From Lactarius indigo (taxonomy: Eukaryota; Basidiomycota; Agaricomycetes; Russulales; Russulaceae): a stretch of DNA of 64,000 nt. Below the pieces are notes generated by a model. It had not been told where the DNA came from and made no database searches. It worked only from the letters and a program-made list of their open reading frames with translations. The stretch covers positions 1-64,000 of the forward strand of contig JAFKAC010000118.1 in NCBI GenBank assembly GCA_025766275.1, in the 5' to 3' direction. This document shows, piece by piece, positions 10,909 to 21,636 of the stretch. The position numbers and the translations under genes are program-made. The stretch's first letter is position 1, and every line of letters starts with the position of its first letter.

Positions 10909-11439
10909 CTTGGCGACGTGGAATTCGCCCCTTAGAAAGGGGGTAATGTCATGAACCACTTGCTACGTTTCCCTTCTTTATCTATCTCCTTTCTTGGCAG
11001 TTACCTTTCTTGAACCTATGCTTCCCTCTTATCTGATTGTTCTAGCACAGAAGGTGCTATTCTTGTCTACCCTTCTTCTGCTTTGCTGGCATAACACCAT
11101 CTTGCCAGCACATTATCCTATCTATAGCAACCAGTAGCACTATGCGCTCAGGCGCAATCCTGTACTATATAAGGAACCCTGAAGTGCACCTTAGCTCCTT
11201 AGCTTTGGCTTAATCAACTATCTGCGTTGTATCTCCCATTGACTCCTTGAGTGCCTCAGTCCCTTCAGCACTCAAGCCCTTGACCCAGAACCTCAGACCC
11301 TTGACCCTTGTCCCCTTTGGGTCACTCCCCTCTCAGCCTCTGTGCAGGCTTCCCCTTGACTTCGCTCTTACCCTCTTCCTGTCTTACTGGTCAGCCCAGT
11401 GACACGTGACCTTTGGACTTAGGCCACCGAGCTTGTCCA

Positions 11440-11838
11440 TGTTGCGCAGCAAAAGCCTTATAGGCCAAAGCGCAGCACACAGGAAGGACGTTCTCACCTT
11501 TGAGTAGGTTGAGAGACTAATGAGAGAGGAGAATGTGCACAAGCAAAGTGGGTGATGTTCTGTATTTGCCTCTCTCCCCACATAGGAGGGTATTTATGCT
11601 CTATGGCCCCACCATGTCCATTTGCGGTTAAGTGATGAGTAAAGGCGTCCACAATATCGCATTTTTACACACGCCTAATGTGTTTTGCCCTTCTGAGATA
11701 GTCATAGGACTTCTCCTCATCACGGGACATGATACGCCCACTATTGTACGTATCGTAACTGCCTAATATGGTAAATATAGTACAGTAATGTCGTAACTGC
11801 TATAGATAAGGTCCTTACGTACTTATCACGTTTCAACA
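11440..11838 (-). repeat. 3' LTR of Copia element D
   Basis: TGTTGCGCAG to CGTTTCAACA on the plus strand. Next to it at 11839-11852 is the polypurine tract (minus-strand AAGCAAGGGGGAG). About 550 bp of non-coding sequence (11853-12403) separates it from the pol stop codon. Confidence 0.93.
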
Positions 11839-12403
11839 CTCCCCCTTGCTTAGTGCAGCTAGTAAAGCGCATCTAAGCAATGACCTTACATTAAAGACAT
11901 TTTATAGAAGGATCGGTAATAAACATCGACCAAGGATGCTTTGATCCTCAAATGTCAGAGGGATGTATAGGGGATTAGGTGTGGGGTCATAGCAACATCC
12001 CTTCATAGAATGAAAGGGACGCTTAACCCCAACAATGGTCATCGATCCTCGGTTTAGTGAGCAGTTATACTATGCTGGTGATAGAACAGGGTGTGTGAGC
12101 TTCCTTCTGGTAAGAATACCAGGGTTGTTTGACACAAAACCATAGAAGGCTTAGAGTCGGATGACTCAATAAACTTTTATGATTTGTGAGAGAACAACTC
12201 TCGCGGGACAGTCTTCTCAGAAATCATAAAAGCTTAGGGTCATCAGACTCAATAAGCTTGTATGGTTCTTGAGAAGAACAAGTCGTTCGTGACTCATTTC
12301 TTATGTATTCCCTATTACTGGGAAAGAAGAAACGATGTACACGGAGAAGCTACGAAAGACCCTTTTTATTCTACCTCCAACCATAGTGTTGAGCTGCTCA
12401 AGC

Positions 12404-15400
12404 TCACGTGGGCAAGTGAAACTCCAGCCCAAGCTGTTCCCTGAATTTTAGGAACTTAACACGACCCAGATTCTTAGTAAAAAGATCTGCAGGGTTCTCA
12501 GCTCCTTCTATAAAGAATAGTTCTATCTTCTTATCTCGAATTACTTCACGTATGTAGTGGTGACGCAAATTGATATGTTTAATCCATTTTTCTTGAACCG
12601 GATTAGAAGATAGAAATATGGAGCCTTGATTATCTCCGCATAATGGAATTGGTTCTAGATTTATTCCTAGCTCAAGAAAGAGCGAACGTATCCAGACCAA
12701 CTGTCTGCTTGTATCACACAGCGACATATATTCTGCTTCAGTGGATGAAAGCACAATTGATTTTTGTGCTCTCGAATTCCAGCAGAATATTCCATTAGCC
12801 ATTTTTACTAAATAGCCCGTAGTGGACTTTCTAGTGACTGGATCTGAAGCCCAATCAGAATCCGCGTATGCTATTATACCACCATCACTTTTACCGTCAT
12901 AGACTAAAGTATAATTAGAGGTCCCAAGTAAATAGCGGCATATATAAAGTGCACGCTTTAAGTGGTCCTCAGATGGATTGGCAGCAAACTGTGCCATTTT
13001 GGTAACAGCATAGGCAATATCTGGTCGTGTTCCAATCATTATGTATAGGAGTGATCCTATCAATTGTTGGTATGAAGCGCGAAGTTCTGGAGATGCAGAT
13101 TCCTTATTAGGAGTAGGATGATACCCTTCCGGTAATGGAGTTGGTACTGATTTGGCGTTAATCAGTTTGAAGTGCTGTAGTACTTTCTGAAGGTAGTCCT
13201 GTTGATCAATGAGGATTCTACCCTTAGAACATAGTATGCGCATTCGAAGAAACTCCTTGGTATCTCCAAGATCTCTGCACTCCCAGATCTTCATGAAGCG
13301 CTGCTTCAGGGAATCAATGTGTTTTTTATTTTTTCCGAGGAAGAGGACATCATCAACATAGACAATTACAACAATTGTCTTTTCCTCATTTACAAAAAGA
13401 CCTGAGTCTGATTGCAGACATGTACAACTTAGAGTACCCATAGACTTATCTAGTGCTCTCCACCAAGCGAGAGCAGCTTGCTTAAGTCCATAAATGGCTT
13501 TTCTAAGGCGCATCACTTTATTTTGTTGACCAGGGATTTTAAACCCTTCAGGTTGTTCCATGTAGAGTTCCTCATCGAGGTCCCCATACAGGAATGCTGT
13601 TTTGACGTCTAGTCCAGAGATGTGCCAATCTTTTAGCGCTGCAAGTGCAAGCATCATCCGGACAGTCTCAAACCGTACCACAGGCAAGAATATTTCGTCA
13701 TAATCAATGCCTTCAACCTGAGAAAAACCTTTGGCAACTAGCCTGACTTTCTTTCGGCCATCTGACTTTAAGTCAAATACCCATCAGTTTTTGATAACCT
13801 TTCTGCCTTTCGGCAGGTTAACAAGTTCATAGACTTTGTGATTGTGAAGGGAAGCTAGTTCCTCTTTGCACACATTACGCCACTCCTCCTGAGAGTTGCT
13901 TGGCATCTTTAGAATGTCCCAATAAGTCCATTCTCGAATATTAGAGGTATCAGGTGCGTCTAGATCTATTGGTGAAACTGCTTTGGCTAGCAGAAGATCT
14001 AGAAATTTGACTCCCCCTTCCTGAGCAAGGCGGGTAAGCAATTGCTGCTCTACTTCATCGTCCGAAAGGTGCGGATTACCACCTGATGCACGAGGAGGAC
14101 CAGACTCGGGTTGCTCAGGAAAATCTCCTGGTACTGTCTGATCTTGACGTGAACGCAACCAAGAGCTACTCGGCTGGTCACCAGTCAACTGTCACCATGT
14201 GCGAGTCCACTCAATGTCACAAATAATTGTAGTAGGAGGCCTATCTCCATAGACATTATCTGGATGAGAAGTTTGTTTCCTTGTATGCACCGACCTCCTA
14301 GGTTGACTAGGACCTGGTATGGGTTGCGGTGGTAAAGGCGGAGGTAGCTGCGATCCACTTCCTCTCGTAGATGTACTAGGAGGAGGTGCCACAGGGGCTT
14401 GTGGAGCGCTCCTCACTTTAGGAGGCTCAGGTGGAGGGTCGTCATCAACACCAGGAGTGGTATCGTCATTTAACAGCTCATCATCAGAAGCTATATCATC
14501 TAACTGAGTAACACCTTTGGGTTTACTCCTAACACTGTCCGATGGACACTTAGGAAACAATGCTTCATCAAAGAGAGCTTTGTCCGAGTAAAACAAGGTA
14601 TTTGGAGTGCGCATGAAGACATCAGCCTTCATTCCAGATCCCCTACCAAGGTAGATCATTAGTTCGCTTTTAGGGGAAAGTTTATTCACCCGGCGAGCTT
14701 CAGGGATATGAACATAAGCACCCGATCCAAAGACTCAAAGATGAGCAATGTCGGGTTTATCATTGTATAATAGTCCATAGGGAGTCTGCCATTTAAGGCG
14801 ACTGATTGGAGTTCTATTATAACAATGTGTAGCATGTAAGACTGCAAATTCCCACCAACTCTGAGGTAAACAAGCATCAAGGCGCATGGCCTGAGCTTCA
14901 TCCATAACTGTACACATAAAGCGCTCAGCGCGGCCATTCTGCTGTGGGGTATGTGGCGCAGACTGTAGCACTGTAATGCTGGCATCCTTTAGCTGCTTAA
15001 TAAAAGCATCTGATTTATATTCACTGCCAGCATCAGACATCCACTCTTTTATGGTAGCATTGAATTGATATTTAATCAGCGCAAGCCACTGCTTTAAAGC
15101 AGTAATAGCAGAGGCTTTATTTCGTAAGAGAGTGATCCAAGCAAAAGAAGTATAATCATCGAAAAAGACAATAAAATACTTGTACTTGTGATATGACGGT
15201 ATAGGGAAGCTTTTTAGATCGGAATGAATCCGACTAAAGGAGGCTTTAGCCCTGGTCTCGGAAGGAGGATGAGATGCTGCAGGCATTTTGCCTTGCACAC
15301 ATCCTGGACATAGTTTGTCAGAGGTCGGAATTATTATCCCATCAGGGAAACCCATAGTGCTTTCCTTAGATTGTCTTAGAACCTCTTTAGATGGGTGTCT

Positions 15401-17650
15401 GAGGCGACAATGCATAAGGTCATAATCTACATTTTGCAATGCAGATAAGTTGGCGTAATCTGACTCAGTTAGATTAGATATAGAGGCATCTAGCCAAAAT
15501 AGCGATTGTCCGTGAATAAGGGGTTTACATTGGACAATTGTTTTATTTTTTCTTAGCAAGTCTATATGCTGCAAATTCCCCAAAATGCGCAATCCTTGCT
15601 GTAGGAATACTCCCATGGATAGTAACCGTGTGCTCATAGAAGGTATGTGAAAGACTGGATAAACTCGTGTAGTTACAAGTTTGTCTGCGAGATAATGCTC
15701 TAGCAAGACAGTACCAATTCCTTCAACATATATCATATGAGCCGCGGTTTTGACAGGTATTCTGTCAGACTTGGCTAGTGACTTATACTCAATAAAATCA
15801 CTAAGACTATTGGTAAAGTGCGCTGAGGCTCCTGAGTCAAGAAGCCACATATTTTTAGTACGCTTCAAACATTCTGCGCATTGACTGAAGTACTCATTGT
15901 GCTCACACTCAAGAAAATTGAGAAGGGCACTAGTATTATTGTACATTTCAGGCAACTTCTTTACATGTGACTCAAGTATGTTACAGTTAGATCTGCCACC
16001 CCTTAGATTTTTTGGGGGCTGGACTAATTCTGTAACGTGATCAGCATGTAATAGGCAAAATGAAGGAGTAACGTACTCTTCTTCATCGGAACCCCAATCC
16101 AGGACCTCATCTGGACCGGTTAGAAAATGTTCGGGGGTTATAGAATGCAAGCCTGATGGGGATATCAAAGTACCGAAGTCAGGGTGTGTGGGAAGTCCAT
16201 GATCAAATAAATATTGCTGGTTCCTAGTCCATGCGGCAAGAATTAGCTCTGAAGAAGGAACTTTTGGAATAGAACCAGCGCCAGTAAATGAAGGTTGTTC
16301 CCACATTTTTGTTATCTCTTCAGCCTCAATTGCCTCCAGATCAACATATTCCGGTGTTGGAGCTCGGTTTTCTTTATTCGAGTCAACATCCAATATAGTT
16401 AGATCACTCAAGTCTAATTGTAGAGGGTTTGATGACTCACTACAATAGGCGGCAATCTCAGAGTCGTCTAGACTCTCGATGTCGACAATAGGTTGAGCGC
16501 CAGCAGGGGGTGCTTGCATCATATCAATGTTGAAATCAGAGTCATACTCTTCGTCAATAAATTTATCGATCTGAGGGCGCATCTGAGCGTCCACATCGGC
16601 AAAACGCTGCTCAAGCGTCTTCGTGGTCTGAACTGTAGCTGGTACATTCAGCCACTCTGCGAGCGTCATAGCGGTATTAATGGAGGGAAAGAAGCCAGGA
16701 GTCCTCTGAGGTGAAGAGGATTCGACTTCTGTGCGAGTAGAGACGCCAGATGACCCAATATGGATCACCTTGTGAGAAGTGGGTGGAGATAATGCGGCTA
16801 CAGAGGCTATGTGGGAATGCTGGGGAGCGCCGCCACACGCTTTGCCTTTCCCTTTTCCTTTGCCTCGCCCAGATCCTCGTCCTCCGCGCTGCCGATTAGG
16901 CTGCTGCTGGGAAGACAGGCCGGGGGCATTGGAAGAGGAAGGCAATGGCTGCTGCTGACCACCCTGCTTCGAAAAGCGAGGGTTATCGCACTTGCGTTTA
17001 ACGGCAGAGAGTTTCTGCGCGTTGTGAGCTCCCTTATGCTGTCCGCGATTAGTTTCAGTTTCAAACTGGCCAATAACTATGCCAGAAACTGAAGCAAGTT
17101 TGAGATCAGCAGTTGCAACACCGCTACAGATAATGGGGATAAGGTTTTCCCATTTCTGAGGAAGCGCAGACATGGCTATCAAAGCCTGAAGGGGAGGAGA
17201 TATCGCAAGTGTTGTTTGATTAGGAGCAGTGCCAATAGTAACAGCACCAAGTCGAGAGAAGGCGGCAGCCATTTTCTCGAAAGTTGCTACTGGGTTTTGG
17301 TTTGGATTGAAGTGAATAGAAACTGCTTCTTTAAAATCCTTGTAAATGCATGGCAGGGAGACCGCTCCATAGCGATCTTGGACAGCATCCCAGAGCAATT
17401 TGGCAGAGGTGCCAGTGACAGCTTGCTGGATGGCAGGAGAAAGACAAAGGGTAAGATTACCCCTTGCCATTTCATCACTGCGACGCCAGGCAGCTTGGAC
17501 TTCAGCGGTGGCAGTAGTGTCGAGAGGGATAGAACCATCGACGTAACCCCAGAGGCCTTGGGACATGAAGAAGGCTTGCATGGCATTGGACCAGAGGGTC
17601 CAGTTAGAGCCATCGAAGACGGAGACAAGAGTAGTTAATTGAGACGACAT
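12404..17650 (-). pseudogene. Copia gag-pol polyprotein of element D, three TGA codons
   Basis: One frame of 1,749 codons runs from the ATG at 17650 to the stop at 12404, broken only by TGA at about 14733, 14190 and 13782. In each case the context suggests an original CGA (the last restores the Copia phrase KN-R-WVFDLK). Domains in order: gag (residues about 1-215); an RGG/KGK-rich region without a canonical CCHC knuckle; protease LLDSGASAHF near residue 600; HHCC of integrase; integrase core (HSD, SDAGSEY, NGRAERF, about residues 810-910); RT with DVKTAFLYGDL and YVDDVLF near 1430; RNase H with YADSDWA and SSTEAEYMSL near 1600. If the three codons were arginine the protein would be complete. 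The element is recently dead, or possibly mobilised by intact relatives. Confidence 0.93.
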
Positions 17651-18014
17651 TGTTGGTAAATCTGTTGGTTTTATAGTACGTCAGTATTTAGAATTTTTCA
17701 TCATAATACTGAGTGAGATAATAAAACCAGCATTAATCCCTTCGGCTACAGAACATATTCTGTAGCAGACATTGGTCTTTGCAGACTACCAATTGTCTAT
17801 GCCAAAAGAACTGCTCGACCATGTCAACGTTAGACAGTGGGCCAAGTCTATGTACTCCTCAAGAGTACAATACTGGGTCTGTTATGAACCAGGGTGCCTC
17901 CTGGGGTCTGCTTGCTATTTTCTCATTACCACTCTGTTCATTGATACAGAGGGTAGGAGTGTGATACCACCAGGTGCAACTTCATCTAGAAGTGCAATGG
18001 CAAGCCCTGTAACA

Positions 18015-18026
18015 GGGCCCATAACC
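18015..18026 (-). promoter_or_regulatory. Primer-binding site of Copia D, initiator-tRNA anticodon type
   Basis: The 12 bases GGGCCCATAACC touch the 5' LTR directly (LTR starts at 18027). They equal the anticodon stem-loop of initiator tRNA-Met with its CAT anticodon, not the tRNA 3' end. Drosophila copia is known to use such an internal, half-tRNA primer. The identity with this fungus's own tRNA is inferred. Confidence 0.65.
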
Positions 18027-18425
18027 TGTTGCGCAGCAAAAGCCTTATAGGCCAAAGCGCAGCACACAGGAAGGACGTTCTCACCTTTGAGTAGGTTGAG
18101 AGACTAATGAGAGAGGAGAATGTGCACAAGCAAAGTGGGTGATGTTCTGTATTTGCCTCTCTCCCCACATAGGAGGGTATTTATGCTCTATGGCCCCACC
18201 ATGTCCATTTGCGGTTAAGTGATGAGTAAAGGCGTCCACAATATCGCATTTTTACACACGCCTAATGTGTTTTGCCCTTCTGAGATAGTCATAGGACTTC
18301 TCCTCATCACGGGACATGATACGCCTGCTATTGTACGTATCGTAACTGCCTAATATGGTAAATATAGTACAGTAATGTCGTAACTGCTATAGATAAGGTC
18401 CTTACGTTCTTATCACGTTTCAACA
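18027..18425 (-). repeat. 5' LTR of Copia element D
   Basis: Same 399-bp length and termini as the left LTR. Differences seen: CA at 11739-11740 against TG at 18326-18327, and one A/T change near the end. Between it and the gag ATG is a leader of about 375 bp (17651-18026). Confidence 0.93.
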
Positions 18426-18646
18426 GTCCATTGTTACAGACTCAGTCATCTTAGCACAAGGGGCTGTTACAGAAGGACCTTCCCACCTCAGCATAGGGGG
18501 ATCGCCACAGACTCAGCTACCTTAGCATAGGAGCTGTTACAGAGTACCTTAGGAGTCGTTGCACACAGTGCCGATCTGACTTGGCTGTTGACTGCCACAT
18601 GACAGGAAGCCATTACAGAAGACCACGCCCCCGCAGAGGCGTGACA

Positions 18647-20146
18647 CCTTGGGGAGTGATGTAGGTACTTAGTCCCCACATATCCTCACGAGAATGCGGA
18701 GAGTTCTCCAACGTGTTATACGTTGGGCTGACATTGGCCCACCGCTCTACTTCTCGGTTGACCTGTGAGCGCAACCACTGAGGAGTGTTGTGGTCGGAAA
18801 TCCACAGGTATTGTGGCGGGTGTCGAGGGGGGTTGTTATCCATGAGTTCGATAAGGTTAATGTGCGTTTCTCGTCTTGCTTTATACTCATGGATAAGGTC
18901 TGGTGTGCGTAGTGATGAACAGCATAGACAGAACCAGTACTCACAGAGGCAAAGAGTCTGTGGTGAGATACTAGTAGCAGGCTGGTTAGCAGCAGAGGAG
19001 AATGTCAAGCAGTGAAGCAGAGGGTGTCTGGCACACAAGCAGTGAGAACTGATGATGTTACATTAGGGAGAAGAGGCTTACCTGGCACACAAGCAGTGAG
19101 AACTGATGTGGACCAGGAGTGTACATGGTACTCTACTTATACACTTTCTGGTAGTGACACTGTACAAGGGATGTAACACTAAGTCACGCAGTACAAGGAA
19201 GTATTGTTCTACAAACAGACAAAGGAGTGGTCGTTCTGAGAACAAGGGAAGAAAGAATAAGGAGAGTCCAGAAGCAAATGATATCATAGTGACATCATAA
19301 TAAGGATAGAACTAAGTACAGAACAAAGGAAAGTACAAAGGCGTTATACAATGCAGAGTCCGGATGTATGATGTCATAGAAGTACAGTGATGTCATGTAT
19401 AACGCAATGGTAAGTCCAGATTGTACAGATCAAATAATATCTAATCTACAAGTCCTGTATATCTAATCTAAAGCAGTCCATGCTGCAAGTCCGGTCCATG
19501 CTGCAAGTCCGGTCCATATGAGCCGCTAAGTGCGCAAGGGTCACTTATCAACACGTAGGTTTGACTCCAGTTCCCAGCTATCGTGAGCCGCTGTATACCC
19601 TTTCCACCGTACCAAATATTGTGGCGTCTTATGCCACCCAAAGAGTTGATAGTCGAGAAGTTGGTCGACTTCCCATTCCTCTTCGCCATCGATAAGTTCT
19701 GGTGGTGGATCCGTTTCCTTATTGCCGTTGATCTCAGTCGTTTTATACGGTGTTAATAATCCCGCATGGAACGTATTGTGGATACACCAAGTGGGTGGTA
19801 ATCGAAGAGCTTAGGTGATGTCCGAGATGCATTGGGTGATGATAAAAGGGCCGTACTGACGTGGGGCTAATTTGGTCGTGGGATGAGTGGTCCTTAGATT
19901 AGTTGCTTCCAACCAAACTTTGTCGCTGAGGCGATAGGGTTGGTAGCGTGTCTCTTTTACCCACAATAATTGTGTGGCCTTCATTGCTTCCCTGGCCTGA
20001 CTGCGAACTTCCTTCAGAGCTTCGAGGCATTCGGTGGCTGATGAGGAGATAGTGACAGTGGATGTTGGCTGGTGAATGCAAGGGATGAACCCCATAAGAA
20101 GTTCGAAGGGCAACTTCTTAGTGGTTTCGGATACCCAAGCGTTGAG
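18647..20146 (-). pseudogene. Gypsy integrase C-terminus and chromodomain
   Basis: From 20146 leftward: the integrase end (ETTKKLPFELLMGFIPC, then RYQPYRLSDKVWLEATNLR and LAPRQYGPF), a stop TAA in ISDIT, then IHNTFHAGLL and the chromodomain EEWEVDQLLDYQLF..PQYLVRWKGY..DSWE. LTR-A3 follows, and the tail TPDLIHEYKARRETH resumes on the other side. Chromodomains at this position steer integration towards marked chromatin in chromoviruses. The frame ends at the C1 junction. Confidence 0.85.
18913..19553 (-). mobile_element. Solo LTR, family A (copy A3)
   Basis: 641 bp, TGATGAACAG to TTATCAACA, perfect TSD CGTAG (18908-18912 and 19554-19558). Inserted at the end of the Gypsy chromodomain. It includes a local duplication of the phrase TCCATGCTGCAAGTCCGG near its right end. 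Confidence 0.93.
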
Positions 20147-21475
20147 TGTCATGAACTCCCCTGTTACCTTCCCTTTTATGTCCTTATCTGATCTATTCCC
20201 CTTCTTGGCAGTCGCCCATTTAGACCTATGCTTCTCCCTTATCTGATTGTTCTAGCACCTTCTGTGCTATTCTTGTCTATCCTTCTTCTGCCTCGCTGGC
20301 ATAACACCATCTCGCACGATGTTGATACCATGTTGCCAGCACATCATTCTATCTATAGCAACCAGTAGCACTATGCGCTCAGGCGCAATCCTGTACTATA
20401 TAAAGAACCCTGTAGTGCGCCTTAGCTCCTTAGCTTTGGCTTAATCAACTATCTGCGTTGTATCTCCACTGTCTCCTTGAGTGCCTCAGTTCCTTCAGCA
20501 CTCAAGCCCTTGACCCAGAACCTCTGACCCTTGACCCTTATCCCCTTTGGGTCATTCCCCTCTCAGCCTCTGTGCAGGCTTCCCCCTTGACTTCGCTCTC
20601 ATCCTCTTTGTTACGCCCTAGCAGGGGCGTGGGTTCTGAAGGTTCTGAATCACACAAGTATCAAGCGAAGACCTCTGTTGTCTTATTGCTATGAAATACG
20701 AGTGACAAAAGTGTGGCACAAGGTGCAGCACTACTCTGTAATGTAGGACTCCTCGTCCGAAGTGTCTAACACTTCTCTACACTTGATCTTGCTAGTGCAC
20801 AGAGTATAACAGGTGTGACGCGTTGATATAGTTCAACTGCAAAGACTTTGAAGTGTCCTGGTTAGGGACTGAGGTAGGGGATGCACAAGAAGAGAGGGAT
20901 GAGGCGAGGTCACACCAAAGTACGGAGGCAAGGTTGCTAGATTGCAAACGAAGCCAAGTCTGGCTTCCTACGGTCTATGGTACAGGTTTATATAGGACAG
21001 GGTTCCAAACAACATGAACACAAGTCCACACAATATCAAAGAGACTAAACGGAGTAAACAGAAGTTCGGATCAAAGAAACAGCGCCACTGGTAACAGTAG
21101 CTCCTTTGGTAACAAGGTATAGTACTAAAGGGGGGAGGGAAGGCAGGGTGGAGACATACTGTGACTTAGGTCCGAAGCGTCGGATCATAACACTCTTCCT
21201 GTCTTACTGGTCAGCCCAGTAGCACGTGACCTTTGGACTTAGGCCACCGAGCTCATCCATTGCTACAGACTCAGTCACCTTAGCACAAGGGGCTGTTACA
21301 GAAGGACCTTCCCACCTCAGCATAGGGGGATCGCCACAGACTCAGCTACCTTAATGTAGGAGCTGTTACAGAAGACCTTAGGAGTCGTTGCACACAGTGC
21401 CGATCCAACTTGGCTGTTGACTGCCACGTGACAGGAAGCCATTACAGAAGACCGCGCCCCCGCAGAGGCGTGACA
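20147..21475 (+). repeat. 5' LTR of element C (C2), split by LTR-E
   Basis: Two pieces, 20147-20608 and 21198-21475 (the 5-bp duplication removed), total 740 bp, equal to the 3' LTR. A TATATAA box lies near 20397. Compared with the 3' LTR I see six differences, five of them CG against TG or CA. Confidence 0.9.
20609..21192. mobile_element. Solo LTR, family E
   Basis: 584 bp from TGTTACGCCC to GATCATAACA, TSD CTCTT (20604-20608 and 21193-21197). Its left terminus contains the stem ACGCC..GGCGT also seen at the ends of LTR families C and G. Confidence 0.9.
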
Positions 21476-21636
21476 TAAGCCAAAGCTACTCAGAACCTAG
21501 CCAACGCACCGGCTGGGACCCCAGAAAAAGAACCATTGATAGTGACACTCGCCAGTGCACTAGTACCACCGACGTACACCCCGGAACTGCTCACTACACC
21601 CAGGAGCATCCGACAGAACCCCGAAGAAACTCCAGC

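Larger units (their letters stand above)
11440..18425 (-). mobile_element. Full-length Copia element D inside LTR C1
   Basis: A 6,986-bp element with 399-bp LTRs at 11440-11838 and 18027-18425 and a perfect TSD GTCCA (11435-11439 and 18426-18430). The LTRs differ at three bases by eye, two of them at one CpG-derived site. Gene order on the minus strand is gag, protease, integrase, reverse transcriptase, RNase H, which defines Copia. The polypurine tract and primer-binding site are in place. It is the best preserved complete element in the window. Confidence 0.95.
10027..18646 (+). mobile_element. Truncated copy of LTR element C (copy C1)
   Basis: From the left: the 3' end of the internal region (cyclin pseudogene), a polypurine tract AGAAAGGGGG (10934-10943), then a 3' LTR starting TGTCATGAAC at 10947. 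That LTR is split by Copia element D (11440-18425) and ends ..GCGTGACA at 18646. The 5' part of the element is missing; its internal region begins exactly at the end of the long-TIR element. The right side abuts the broken end of a Gypsy element. Confidence 0.8.
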
